Shown here: positions 15,086 to 24,900 of the stretch, piece after piece
Numbering within the stretch: position 1 is the first letter of the stretch
How the letters are laid out: the number at the start of each line of letters is the position of its first letter
Program-made: the position numbers and the translations under genes
The notes under the pieces: generated by a model
Told to the model about the DNA's origin: nothing
Seen by the model: the letters and a program-made list of their open reading frames with translations, nothing else
The model's database searches: none
NCBI GenBank assembly: GCA_047973225.1
Contig: JBKEBQ010000031.1
Coordinates: 1-28,977, forward strand
Direction of reading: 5' to 3'
Length of the DNA stretch: 28,977 nt
Source: JBKEBQ01 sp047973225
GTDB lineage: Bacteria > Bacillota_I > Bacilli_A > Erysipelotrichales > Erysipelotrichaceae

Positions 15086-16865
15086 ACTTTTCAAAAAAAT
15101 AAAAAACAAGCGGTTTTTCATTCAAATTAGTCTCACAGCAGGAGTCTCTGTTATCATTACGACCATAACGGTTTCTTTGTTTGTTATCAATATGTCAGAA
15201 GATGTATATTTGGATGCATATAAAGATTTTAATCATAAAATCATGAACCAAGTGAGCAATGAATATTACCAACTTCACGAAGATACAGTAAACATATTAA
15301 CATCAGCCCAAGAAAGCAAATCAATGCGAGAATATTTCACAAAAAACAATGCAAGTGATGCGGAAGAAGGAAAAATCATTTACCAGATGCAAAAGCAACT
15401 TGCAAATTACAGAATTTTAAACCAAAAAGTATCATCTAACATCATGAGTGTTGGACTTAATGGTAAAAAATATGCTCCAGGAGCAGGTGCGGCGAGCGAT
15501 TCTGCATCAGAAATATTAGCTAGTGATATTATTCAAGATGCGATTCTGCACGCAGATCAAATAACCTATTATCACGCAAAAGAGGGGTATACCGATAATA
15601 CAAAAGGCGAAGATGTTATTATGGCGGTAAAAGTACTTCGCGATTATTCCACTAAAGCAGTATATGGAGTTGCAATTATTACAATGAGTGAGGAAGAGTT
15701 TGCTTCCTATTACGAGTCATTAATTGATGGCACAATAAATAAACTTTATTGTATTGACCAAAATGGTAAAGTAATGTCAAGTAATGATAGTGACTATAAG
15801 AATACGAAAATAGAAGATATTAACAACATATTGAGTGGGCGAGACACTGAGACACAATTTAAGGCAGTGATTGATAATAACGATTATGCACTAGAGGTGG
15901 TGAAGCTTCCCTTTATGGGATTTCGCTTCGTCAGTTTAATTGATGAATCATCGCTAATGGCAAAAATTAATTTTCTACCGTCTGTCATAATATTTGCTTT
16001 GGCAATATCGATAAGTATAAGTATTATTGTAATTTTTCTGATTCGTAAATATTTTCATCCGCTAAATGAAATTATAGAACATGTTCCTGCTATCATTGAA
16101 GGTGATTTTGATAATTCTATACAAGTACAAAGTTCCGGAGAGATCATGGAGCTCGCAGAAGCATTTAATTATATGCTAGAAGGGTTAAATACGTATGTAG
16201 ATAATGTCGTGAAATTGGAGTCTGAGAAGAAGTTAGCAGAAATTCACGCCTTACAAATGCAAATCAATCCCCATTTTGTATATAATACGTTAACATCCAT
16301 AAAATTCTTAATGTGGCAAAACAAAAATAAACAAGCTATTGAAGCAATGGATGCTTTTATTCAGTTGTTAAGAAATACGTTAAGTAGTGACGATGAATAT
16401 GGGAGCGTACAGTCTGAAATCAATAGTCTAAAGAATTATGTAATGATTCAAAACATTCGCTATAATGACAAAGTTTCCGTATCTTATCATATAAAAAAGG
16501 ATAGTGAGGATATGATAATGTCGAAAATGCTGTTGCAACCATTCGTCGAAAATGCATTCTTTCATGCCTTTACAGGTCAAGAAAATGCAACGATTAATAT
16601 CTTTGCTAGTATAAAGAACGGTTGTTTGATCTTCGAGATTATAGACAATGGAGCAGGGATGGATATTGAAAAAGTTAAAACGATTTTGATTAATGATGAA
16701 CAAAAAAAGAAAGGTTTATCAGGCTTGGGAATAAAAAATGTGAACAATCGAATCAAACTACTTTATGGAGATGATTATGGGGTCAAGGTTTCTAGTATTA
16801 TGGGGCAAGGGACGATGATTACCATAGTATTACCCTTGATAAAAAAAGAAGGCACGAAAACATAA
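15075..16865 (+). CDS. YesM-like sensor histidine kinase
   Basis: 596 residues from the ATG at 15075, which has GGAGGA (15062-15067) 7 nt upstream. A GTG at 15048 would add nine residues but lacks an RBS. It has a membrane helix about 14-36, an extracytoplasmic sensor region to about 295, a second helix about 297-320, then HAMP (about 322-375). The His-kinase segment reads QMQINPHFVYNTLTSIKFL with His400. ATP-binding motifs are PFVENAFFHAF (N box), DNGAGMD (G1) and GLSGLGIKNVNNRI (G2). This is the LytS/YesM class with one-piece His_kinase and HATPase domains. The sensor part has no family I recognise and may detect sugar directly or the loaded binding protein. Its stop codon lies in the loop of its own terminator. 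Confidence 0.9.
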   Translation: MWGKLFKKIKNKRFFIQISLTAGVSVIITTITVSLFVINMSEDVYLDAYKDFNHKIMNQVSNEYYQLHEDTVNILTSAQESKSMREYFTKNNASDAEEGKIIYQMQKQLANYRILNQKVSSNIMSVGLNGKKYAPGAGAASDSASEILASDIIQDAILHADQITYYHAKEGYTDNTKGEDVIMAVKVLRDYSTKAVYGVAIITMSEEEFASYYESLIDGTINKLYCIDQNGKVMSSNDSDYKNTKIEDINNILSGRDTETQFKAVIDNNDYALEVVKLPFMGFRFVSLIDESSLMAKINFLPSVIIFALAISISISIIVIFLIRKYFHPLNEIIEHVPAIIEGDFDNSIQVQSSGEIMELAEAFNYMLEGLNTYVDNVVKLESEKKLAEIHALQMQINPHFVYNTLTSIKFLMWQNKNKQAIEAMDAFIQLLRNTLSSDDEYGSVQSEINSLKNYVMIQNIRYNDKVSVSYHIKKDSEDMIMSKMLLQPFVENAFFHAFTGQENATINIFASIKNGCLIFEIIDNGAGMDIEKVKTILINDEQKKKGLSGLGIKNVNNRIKLLYGDDYGVKVSSIMGQGTMITIVLPLIKKEGTKT

Positions 16866-16877
16866 GCCTTCTTTTTT
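16848..16877 (+). terminator. Terminator after the histidine kinase gene
   Basis: GAAGGC/GCCTTC (16848-16853 with 16866-16871), extended by A/T pairs, a 12-nt loop that contains the kinase stop codon, then TTTTTT. It separates the regulators from the transport operon. Confidence 0.82.
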
Positions 16878-17031
16878 GTAGGATGACAGATAAAGAACGT
16901 TTTCTTGCACAAAACATTTTTAATACATATGAAAACTTAACGATAAAATAATAAAATTTAATGTAAAAAAAATAAAGATTAAAAAAAAATTTAGAAATAT
17001 ATAAAAATTTTTCCGAACTATCCCAACTCAA
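16878..17031 (+). promoter_or_regulatory. A/T-rich upstream region of the sugar operon
   Basis: No gene is seen. From about 16930 to 17013 the sequence is nearly all A and T with phased A-runs, the kind of stretch that acts as a curved upstream activating (UP) element. Nearer the kinase gene, AAGAACGTTTTCTT (around 16894) is an imperfect dyad centred on CG that matches only the right half of the cre consensus. The response regulator would be expected to bind in this interval, but a clear direct repeat could not be assigned. Confidence 0.35.
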
Positions 17032-17060
17032 TTGACAGCGCTTTCACAAACGATTATAGT
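17032..17060 (+). promoter_or_regulatory. Consensus promoter of the lactose/galactose ABC operon
   Basis: A perfect TTGACA (17032-17037), 17-bp spacer and TATAGT (17055-17060) give a leader of about 35 nt before the ABC ATPase gene, whose RBS AAAGGAGG ends 7 nt before its ATG. The near-consensus boxes suggest a strong promoter held down by a repressor. Confidence 0.8.
17033..17046 (+). promoter_or_regulatory. CcpA (cre) or LacI-family operator overlapping the -35 box
   Basis: TGACAGCGCTTTCA matches the cre consensus TGWAARCGYTWNCW at all positions but one (C for A at position 4) and is a CG-centred dyad with TGA/TCA ends. It covers five bases of the -35 box and the start of the spacer, a placement that blocks RNA polymerase. 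CcpA-mediated glucose repression is the simplest reading; a local LacI/GalR-type repressor is the alternative, but no such gene is in the window. Confidence 0.7.
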
Positions 17061-17101
17061 GAAATTGTAAATGATCATTACAAATAAAAGGAGGCTGTTA
17101 G

Positions 17102-18214
17102 ATGGCAAGCATTACGCTAAAAGGAATAAAAAAAGAATATGAAGGTGGTGTTATTGCTATTGAAGATCTTGATTTAGAAATTCGTGATAAGGAATTTATG
17201 GTATTGGTTGGACCATCTGGTTGTGGGAAGTCAACAACGCTAAGAATGATTGCGGGTTTAGAAGCTATTACAGATGGCGAGTTGCGAATTGGTGATAAGC
17301 TTTGTAATGGAGTAGCACCAAAAGATCGTGATATCGCAATGGTTTTTCAAAACTATGCATTATATCCACATATGAATGTTTATAAAAATATGGCATTTGG
17401 ATTGATGCAAAGAAAAGTAGATAAAAAAGAAATTGATGAAAAAGTGCAGTGGGCTGCTGAAATGTTAGATTTGAAAAAATATCTAAAAAGAAAACCAAAA
17501 GCATTATCAGGTGGACAACGTCAACGGGTTGCTTTGGGAAGAGCCATGGTGAGAAATCCGTCCGTATTTTTACTGGATGAGCCATTATCAAATTTGGATG
17601 CAAAACTTAGAACGGGAATGCGCACGCAAATATCAAAACTTCATAAGCGATTAAAGACAACGTTTGTTTATGTAACACATGATCAAACAGAAGCCATGAC
17701 CATGGCAGATCGAATTGTTGTTATGAAGGATGGCGTTATTCAACAAATTGATAATCCACAAAACTTATATGCACATCCCGCAAATATGTTTGTTGCAGGA
17801 TTCATTGGTTCACCAGAGATGAATATGTTTGATGTGACGCTATTGAAAGAAGAAGAACATTTTTATATTTCTTTTGATGGAATTCGCTTTCGTATTCCCG
17901 ATGGAAAAACGCCAACAACTTCATTAGATGCGTTCGTTGGCAAGACGATTGCGATGGGAATCCGACCAGAAAATTTCCATGTTGAAAAAACAGTATCCGA
18001 TTTGTATCCAGATAGTGTAGTAGAAATAGAAGTTGATATTGTGGAAATGACAGGATCTGAAATGCATCTTTATTTCGAATATCAGGGAAAAGAAATGGTT
18101 GTAAAAACAAACGCACGTTATGGTATTCATAGTGGCGATAAAGAAAAAATTGCGATTGACGCAAATAAAATTCATTTATTTGATTTAGAAAGCCAAAAGG
18201 CACTCATTAAATAA
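17102..18214 (+). CDS. Sugar ABC transporter ATP-binding protein (MalK/MsmK/UgpC type)
   Basis: A 370-residue ATPase energising carbohydrate uptake. Walker A is GPSGCGKST (37-45), the Q-loop is VFQNYALYPH, the signature is LSGGQ (135-139), Walker B is FLLDEPLSNLD (Asp159, Glu160), and the H-loop is VTHDQTEAM. The C-terminal 130 residues contain the MalK-type OB-fold/TOBE domain (GIRPENFHV and MHLYFEYQGKEMVVKTNARY). It is the first gene of the operon and lies directly upstream of the binding protein and two permeases, so it probably serves this transporter, although MsmK-type ATPases in Firmicutes can energise several. Gap to the binding-protein gene is about 21 bp. Confidence 0.93.
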   Translation: MASITLKGIKKEYEGGVIAIEDLDLEIRDKEFMVLVGPSGCGKSTTLRMIAGLEAITDGELRIGDKLCNGVAPKDRDIAMVFQNYALYPHMNVYKNMAFGLMQRKVDKKEIDEKVQWAAEMLDLKKYLKRKPKALSGGQRQRVALGRAMVRNPSVFLLDEPLSNLDAKLRTGMRTQISKLHKRLKTTFVYVTHDQTEAMTMADRIVVMKDGVIQQIDNPQNLYAHPANMFVAGFIGSPEMNMFDVTLLKEEEHFYISFDGIRFRIPDGKTPTTSLDAFVGKTIAMGIRPENFHVEKTVSDLYPDSVVEIEVDIVEMTGSEMHLYFEYQGKEMVVKTNARYGIHSGDKEKIAIDANKIHLFDLESQKALIK

Positions 18215-18235
18215 TAAAACGGGAGGATAATGAGA

Positions 18236-19522
18236 ATGAAAAAAATTTTTAAGTTTTTCCTTGTTGCTGTAGTAGCACTAGGATTGGTAGCATGTGGAGG
18301 AAGTGATGAAAAAGATACATCTGAAAAAGGTGACAAAGTTACCATTTGGGCATGGGATGAAACCTTTAATATCGCAGCTTTAAAAGATGCTGCTAAAATA
18401 TATAAAGATATTGATCCAGATACTGAAATTGAAATTGTTACTATGAATCAAGATGATGTAGTACAAAAGTTGCATACAAGTTTGTCTTCAGGAAAAACGG
18501 ATGGATTACCAGATGTTGTTTTGATTGATGATTATCGTTGTCAAAACTTTTTAACAGCATATCAAGATTTATTCGCAGAAGTTTCTGATATTGTAAATGA
18601 AGAGGACTTCGCTGCGTATAAATTTGCCAACAATAAAATTGGCGATAAACTTTATGGAATTCCATTTGACTCAGGAGTAACAGGATTATTCTATCGTACA
18701 GATTACATTAAAGAAGCAGGATATACGATGGAAGATATGAATAATTTAACTTGGGAAAAATATATTGAAATTGGAAAAGCGGTAAAAGAAAAATTGGGAA
18801 AAGACATGCTTACATTAGATCCAAGTGATGTCGGACAACTTCGTATCATGATGCAATCAGCTGGTTCATGGTATATGGAAACAGATGGCGAAACAGTTAA
18901 TATTGAAAATAATCAAGCATTAAAGGATGCAATTACTGTATATAAAGGGCTTATCGATGCTGGAATTGTTAAACAAGTATCGGATTGGGATTCTATGGTT
19001 TCAGCTCTTCAACAAGGTGATGTCGCATCTATCCCATCCGGATGTTGGATGTCAAGTTCAATCACCGCAGCAGATGACTTATCAGGGAAATGGGCACTTG
19101 CAGAAATTCCTAGATTAGGTGCTAATAAAGACTCTTTGAACTATTCTAATTTTGGTGGTTCAGGATGGTACATTATCAATAACGATAATGTAGATGCTGC
19201 AAAAGCTTTCATGAAAGAAACGTTTGCTTCAAGTGCTGATTTGATGGATACACTAGCTACAAACATTGGTGTAGTAAGTACATTAAAAGCGGCAAAGGAT
19301 ACACCTAGTTATGAAGCAGAAAATACTTTCTATAGCAATCAACCAACGTTGAAAATGTTCTCAGAATGGGCTACGAAGATTCAAGCAGTCAGTTATGGAC
19401 TACACACATACGAAATTGAAGATGTTGTTGAAGGAGCAGTTCAATCAATTTTAAATGGAGCAAATATGGATGATGCATTGAAAGATGCACAAACACAGGC
19501 AGAGTCTGCAGTTGTAAGATAG
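18236..19522 (+). CDS. Sugar-binding lipoprotein of the ABC transporter (family 1 extracellular solute-binding protein)
   Basis: 428 residues from the ATG at 18236. An ATG at 18230 is only 3 nt from the RBS GGGAGG (18221-18226), while the one at 18236 has the proper 9-nt spacing and begins the signal peptide MKKIFKFFLVAVVALGLVAC. The lipobox LVAC puts the lipid-anchored Cys at residue 20, followed by a Gly/Ser/charged linker. The mature part has the family-1 binding-protein features TIWAWDETFN, LPDVVLIDDYR, LYGIPFDSGVTGLFYRTD and an aromatic-rich pocket. It captures the sugar outside the membrane and delivers it to the two permeases. The neighbouring LacZ, GalK and GalT suggest lactose or another galactoside. 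A strong hairpin follows 2 nt after the stop. Confidence 0.92.
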   Translation: MKKIFKFFLVAVVALGLVACGGSDEKDTSEKGDKVTIWAWDETFNIAALKDAAKIYKDIDPDTEIEIVTMNQDDVVQKLHTSLSSGKTDGLPDVVLIDDYRCQNFLTAYQDLFAEVSDIVNEEDFAAYKFANNKIGDKLYGIPFDSGVTGLFYRTDYIKEAGYTMEDMNNLTWEKYIEIGKAVKEKLGKDMLTLDPSDVGQLRIMMQSAGSWYMETDGETVNIENNQALKDAITVYKGLIDAGIVKQVSDWDSMVSALQQGDVASIPSGCWMSSSITAADDLSGKWALAEIPRLGANKDSLNYSNFGGSGWYIINNDNVDAAKAFMKETFASSADLMDTLATNIGVVSTLKAAKDTPSYEAENTFYSNQPTLKMFSEWATKIQAVSYGLHTYEIEDVVEGAVQSILNGANMDDALKDAQTQAESAVVR

Positions 19523-19524
19523 TA

Positions 19525-19569
19525 TATAAGTAAGCAAGACTGCTATCAAGGCAGTCTTGCTTACTTATA
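19525..19569 (+). other. Perfect 19-bp stem hairpin between binding-protein and permease genes
   Basis: Inverted repeat 19525-19543 / 19551-19569 with no mismatch and a 7-nt loop (TATCAAG). It starts 2 nt after the binding-protein stop and ends next to the permease RBS AAAGGAGG. There is no T-run after it, so it is not an ordinary terminator. The likely role is to protect the upstream mRNA from 3' exonucleases and lower permease expression relative to the binding protein, as described for malE-malF type intergenic structures. Confidence 0.85.
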
Positions 19570-19585
19570 AAGGAGGAAAATTACA

Positions 19586-20485
19586 TTGAAACGTAGAGAA
19601 AAACAGTTAAAAAATGGACTAAGTAGCTCTGAGAATCGATTTGGTTGGTTACTTGTTTCACCAAGCATGATCCTAATTAGCATACTCGTGTTTATCCCGA
19701 TGATCCAATCGTTTATAACTTCCTTACAGAGCGGGTTAGCAAATAATTTACATTTTGTTGGATTTGATAATTATATAGGCTTATTGAGTGATGCAACATT
19801 TTTAAAAGCCGCAGGGAATACGGTGTTGTATTTATTGATTCAAGTTCCCATTATGATTGTGTTATCACTTTTCATTGCATCGGTTTTAAATGATCAAAAG
19901 TTAAAAGGAAAAACATTTTTTAGAACAGCTATCTTTTTGCCTTGTATTACTTCGCTCGTTGCATATTCACTTGTTATGAAAAGTTTGTTTAGCGGGGATG
20001 GTTTGATCAATCAATTGTTGTTGAATCTACATTTGATTAGTGATCCTATTCATTGGATTACCGACGCTTTTTGGGCAAAAATTTTAATTATCATTGCCAT
20101 TACTTGGCGTTGGACTGGATATAATATGATTTTCTATTTATCTGGGATGCAAAATATTGATCCATCTATATACGAGGCTGCTGAAATTGATGGTGCTTCT
20201 TCATTTACGAAATTTACTAAAATTACGGTCCCCATGTTAAAACCTGTCATTTTGTTTACTACGATTACATCGACAATCGGAACATTACAATTGTTTGATG
20301 AAGTTGTAAATATAACGAAAGGTGGTCCAGCAAATGCAACTGCAACATTATCACAATATATTTATAATTTAAGCTTTAAATTTTCACCAAACTTTGGATA
20401 TGCCGCTGCCGTTGCCTTTGTGATCGTGATTGCCATTGTTCTTTTATCCATCATTCAAATGAAAGTAGGTAACAGTGATGACTAG
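19586..20485 (+). CDS. Sugar ABC transporter permease 1 (MalF/UgpA type)
   Basis: 299 residues with six predicted membrane helices; the first begins at about 22 (WLLVSPSMILISILVFIPMI). The cytoplasmic EAA loop that contacts the ATPase reads YEAAEIDGASSFTKFTKITVP, close to the C-terminus as expected. The start is a TTG codon at 19586 with AAAGGAGG 9 nt upstream; no ATG fits the RBS and the conserved N-terminus better. It overlaps the second permease by 8 bp. The weak start codon together with the hairpin just upstream suggests that the permease is made at a lower level than the binding protein. Confidence 0.92.
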   Translation: MKRREKQLKNGLSSSENRFGWLLVSPSMILISILVFIPMIQSFITSLQSGLANNLHFVGFDNYIGLLSDATFLKAAGNTVLYLLIQVPIMIVLSLFIASVLNDQKLKGKTFFRTAIFLPCITSLVAYSLVMKSLFSGDGLINQLLLNLHLISDPIHWITDAFWAKILIIIAITWRWTGYNMIFYLSGMQNIDPSIYEAAEIDGASSFTKFTKITVPMLKPVILFTTITSTIGTLQLFDEVVNITKGGPANATATLSQYIYNLSFKFSPNFGYAAAVAFVIVIAIVLLSIIQMKVGNSDD

Positions 20486-21314
20486 AAAAAAAATACAAAA
20501 ATTTTTAAAATATTTAATATTGTGTATTATTTCGATTATATCAGTATTTCCATTTGTTTGGATGCTGTTGGGCATGACGAATACAACTGTCGATATAACA
20601 GCAGGAAAATTGCAAATTGGATCTCAATTTATTCATAATTTAAATTCATTATTTACATCCGATTTAGGCTTTTTAGATGCGCTTAAAAATTCAGCAGTAG
20701 CAGCGACAATAACGACACTGTCTGCGCTTTTGATATCATCAGCAGCAGGATATGCATTTGAAATTTATAAGTCTAAAAAGCGTGATAAAGTTTTTAATGT
20801 GTTATTGTTAAGTATGATGGTGCCTTTTGCAGCAATTATGATTCCCTTATTCAGAATGTTTTCAAAAGTATCCGCCATGGGATTTGATATGATTGGGATT
20901 GATTCTTTTATATCTTTGATTATCCCGTCAGTATCTACAGCTTTTTTAATCTTTTTCTTCCGCCAAAATACCAAGGCTTTTTCTAAGGAAATGTTAGAAG
21001 CTGCAAGAATTGATGGTGTCAGTGAATGGGGATTGTTTTTTAAGATTTATATGCCAACATTAAAAAACACGTATGCAGCAGCAGCAATCATTACGTTTAT
21101 GAATAGTTGGAATAATTATATTTGGCCATTGATCACAATTCAAACACCGGAAAAAAGAACACTACCGTTAATTTTATCAGCGATGGGCTCATCATATACA
21201 CCTGATTACGGTATGATTATGTGTGGTATTGTGATCGCGACTATTCCAACAGCAATTATCTTTTTGATTATGCAGAAGTATTTTGTGGCGGGGATGTTGG
21301 GTTCTGTAAAATAA
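20478..21314 (+). CDS. Sugar ABC transporter permease 2 (MalG/UgpE type)
   Basis: 278 residues, six predicted membrane helices, partner of the permease immediately upstream. The EAA loop reads LEAARIDGVSEWGLFFKIYM (about 171-190), followed by the MalG-type ending YFVAGMLGSVK. The ATG at 20478 has AGTAGG (20464-20469) 8 nt upstream; a GTG one codon earlier is also possible. The first 8 bases overlap the end of permease 1, which indicates coupled translation and one-to-one assembly. Downstream comes the decayed acetyltransferase. Confidence 0.92.
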   Translation: MTRKKIQKFLKYLILCIISIISVFPFVWMLLGMTNTTVDITAGKLQIGSQFIHNLNSLFTSDLGFLDALKNSAVAATITTLSALLISSAAGYAFEIYKSKKRDKVFNVLLLSMMVPFAAIMIPLFRMFSKVSAMGFDMIGIDSFISLIIPSVSTAFLIFFFRQNTKAFSKEMLEAARIDGVSEWGLFFKIYMPTLKNTYAAAAIITFMNSWNNYIWPLITIQTPEKRTLPLILSAMGSSYTPDYGMIMCGIVIATIPTAIIFLIMQKYFVAGMLGSVK

Positions 21315-21355
21315 AAGCCTTACAATATATGGCTTTCTTTGGAAAAGGAGAAAGT

Positions 21356-21989
21356 ATATCGTTCGAAAAAAATATAAAAACAAGAACGTTGTATCTAAAA
21401 TATGGCCATAACAACCTAGCAGATCAAGATTATGAAAAGTATATTGAAAAACAACGAGCTTTTTGTAAGGAGCAAATGTTTTATTATAACCATACACTGC
21501 CCAGCGAAAAACAAAAGCGAATACAATTATTGAAGAAATTATTGGGAAGCATAGACGAAAATTGTTTTTTTGAGGTCCATTACATCTCTCTTATGGCTGT
21601 AATGCACATATTGAAAATGGTGTATATATGAATTTTAATGTATCCATTATTGATGATGTGGAGGTTCATATTGGCGATCATGTTATGATTGCACCTAATG
21701 TAGTGATTTCAACAAGCGGACACCCATTAGATTATGAATATCGTAAAAGTGGAGGACAGTTTTCACTACCTGTCTGTATCAAAGATCATGTATGAATAGG
21801 AGCAGGTGTTACTATTTCATCTAGCGTGACAATCGGCAAACATAGTGTATTGATACGGGTAGTGTCGTAACAAAAGACATTCCTGAAAATGCACTTGCTG
21901 TAGGCGTACCGTGTAAAGTAGTTCGTGAAGTTTCACGAAAAGATAAAGAATATTATCATAAAAATAGAAAAATAAATTCTGATTGGTAG
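21356..21989 (+). pseudogene. Decayed galactoside/maltose-type O-acetyltransferase (LacA/Maa family)
   Basis: Reassembled over three frames the product is a hexapeptide-repeat acetyltransferase of about 210 residues: FNHTxPSE-like YYNHTLPSEKQKR, LLKKLLGSI, then YGCNAHIENGVYMNFN, IGDHVMIAPNVVI, the catalytic-His segment STSGHPLD, IGAGVTISSSVTIGKHS, and TGSVVTKDIPENALAVGVPC. Lesions seen: an RBS (AAAGGAG, 21344-21350) followed at 5 nt by ATA (21356) where the start codon should be; a one-base loss at about 21591; TGA at 21793-21795 in place of the Trp codon of the usual V-W-I-G; a one-base loss at about 21850. The final frame ends at 21987-21989, overlapping the lacZ RBS. The family acetylates galactosides or maltose with acetyl-CoA. 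It lies in the position LacA often takes beside lacZ, and its decay leaves the operon frame intact. Confidence 0.88.
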
Positions 21990-21997
21990 GAGGAACG

Positions 21998-24900
21998 ATG
22001 AAAAAAAATGAAGCAAATTTAGCGTGGCTAAGTGATCCCGAAATATTTCAAATCAATCGCAAAGAACCATGCTCAGATCACAAATATTATGATAGTTTGG
22101 TAAATGCAAAGCAAAAAAGTGCGATGAAGTGGAAACAATCACTGAATGGAGAATGGTATTTTTCATATGCAAAAAATGCACAGGATAGAATTTCAGATTT
22201 TTACAAATTGGACTATGATTGTCATCATTTTGATCGCATTGAGGTGCCATCGCATATTCAATTAAAAGGCTATGATCAAATTCATTATATCAATACGTTA
22301 TATCCATGGGATGGTAAAGAACAATTGCGTCCACCCCATATATCGAATCGTTATAACCCTGTGGCAAGTTATGTGAACTATTTCAAATTGGATGATAATC
22401 TAAAAAATCAAGCGGGTATTGATTTGGTGTTTGAAGGTGTCGAGTGTGCCTTTTATGTTTGGTTAAATGGAATATTTATCGGATATAGCGAAGATAGCTT
22501 TACACATTCCACATTTGATATTAGCGATGCACTTCAAGATGGAGTCAATAAATTAGCTATAGAAGTGTATAAATATAGTAGTGCGAGTTGGCTGGAGGAT
22601 CAAGATTTCTTTCGGTTCTCGGGTATTTTTAGAAACGTAGATGTATACGCTAAACCAAAAGTACATGTGGAGGATATATTTGTGTATACGAAGTTAAAAC
22701 ACAAATATAAAAGTGCCGATATTCAAGTTGATTTAAAGACGAGTCAAGAGTGTGCAAAGATGGATATTTGTGTTTATCATCCAAGTGGTGAAAAGGTATA
22801 TGAAAAAAAGCAGTGCCCTTTTGCGTCTTTTACTTTCTCGTTGGACAATGTAGCATTATGGTCTGCTGAAAAACCAAATCGTTATGAACTTTATTTACAA
22901 GTGTATGACGACGGAGGTGCGTTAATCGAAGTTGTTCCTCAATTTTTTGGTATTCGCGAATTTAAAATGGATAACAATATCATGAAATTGAATGGGCAAC
23001 GGATTATATTTAAAGGTATAAATCGACATGAATTTTCTGCTGAAAGAGGACGCTCTCTCACCAAAGAAGATATGCTATTTGATATTAAGTTCTTGAAACA
23101 ACACAACATCAATGCAGTGCGTACCTCGCATTATCCCAATCAAAGTTTATGGTATGAGCTGTGTGATGAATATGGGATATATTTGATGGATGAGGCAAAT
23201 TTAGAAAGCCATGGCTCTTGGCAAAAACTAGGAGAATGTGAGCCATCTTGGAATGTTCCTGGTAATCTAGCCCAATGGGAAAAGGCAGTTTTAGATCGTG
23301 CTGCCAATATGTTGCAGCGCGATAAGAACCATCCATCTATTCTCATTTGGTCATGTGGAAATGAATCTTATGCAGGAGTGAATATCGTTGCCATGGCAAA
23401 TTACTTTCGCAAGCAAGACCCTACACGTCTTGTTCATTATGAGGGATGTGTTTGGAATCGTGCATATGAGGCTGCAACGGATATGGAGTCAAGAATGTAT
23501 GCGAAGGTAAAGGAAATCAAAACATATTTGGACAACAATCCCAAAAAGCCTTATATTTCTTGTGAATATATGCATGCTATGGGAAATTCGTTAGGCGGAA
23601 TGTCTCATTATACTGATTTGGAAGATGCATATGAAATGTATCAAGGTGGATTTATTTGGGACTATATTGATCAAGCAATTTCATACAAGAATGACGACGG
23701 TGAAAAAGTATTGGGATATGGTGGAGATTTTAAGGATCGTTATACCGATTATAATTTTAGTGGCAATGGAATTCTTTTTGCTGATCGCAGTATTTCACCC
23801 AAAGTACAAGAAGTGAAATATTGTTATCAAGACATAAAAATCAAAGTAAATGAGCAAGGGGTAATGATTGATAATCAGATGTTATTTACCAATGCTGAAC
23901 AGTTTACCTTTGTATATTTCGCAAAGAGCAATGGAAAAATATTGCAAGAAGGAAAGCTTTTGGTATCACTAGAACCGTTACAAAGTAAACAGTTTGCAAT
24001 TGATTGGATAGATGCACATGAAGAAATTGTTTATAGTGTTCATGCGCTATTAAAAGAAGATACAAAATGGGAAAGTAAGGATTATGAAGTTGCGTTTTCA
24101 CAAATGGTAAAAGGTCGTTATGAAGAAGTAAACGTAGTGGGAGAACCTTTACAGATTAGCAAAGGTGATGGAAATATTGGTGTTGCTTGTGAGCATTTCA
24201 AAGCGCTGTTTGCAAATAAAGAAGGCTTGATATCACTTGTATATGATGGAATAGAATATATAGTAAGAGCCCCACGACCAACATTTTCTAGAGCATCGAC
24301 AGATAATGATCGAGGGTGTAATCATGAATTCCATAGCTCGCTATGGTATGCAGCGTCATCTTTTTTTTCTTGTCGTTTGTTTACATATGAAATATGTGAG
24401 AAAAGCAATCAAGTTATCATTCGTTATGAATATGTATTACCAACAACTCCGCAAACTAGTTTTGATGTTCAATACACAATCACTTCTCCAGGAATCATTC
24501 ATGTAGACTGTTGTTATCACGGACAATCAGGCTTGCCGGATTTGCCATTGGTGGGAATGTGTTTTAAACTATATAATAGGGTAGATAGGTTTACGTATTT
24601 TGGGAAAGGGCCATTGGAAAATTATGAAGATCGAAAACAAGGTGCTAAATTGGACGTATATGAAGAAACAGTGAAACATAATGTTACTCCATACCTTGTA
24701 CCACAGGAGTGTGGAAATCGTTGTGATGTTCGTTATGTGAATGTTGTCGATAAAAATCATAATGGAGTCTCTTTTGTTTCTAAAACCGCACCATTTTCAA
24801 TGAAGGTATTGCCATATAGTATGCAAGAGTTGGAGAATGCAATGCATCAAGAGGAACTAACAAAATCGTACTATACCTATGTAACTATTATGGCGAAACA

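Noticed and set aside
21793..21795. TGA at a conserved tryptophan position might suggest a TGA=Trp code as in Mollicutes
   Set aside because: pflA ends in TGA at a normal family C-terminus, Trp codons elsewhere are TGG, and the same gene has frameshifts, so it is a pseudogene lesion.
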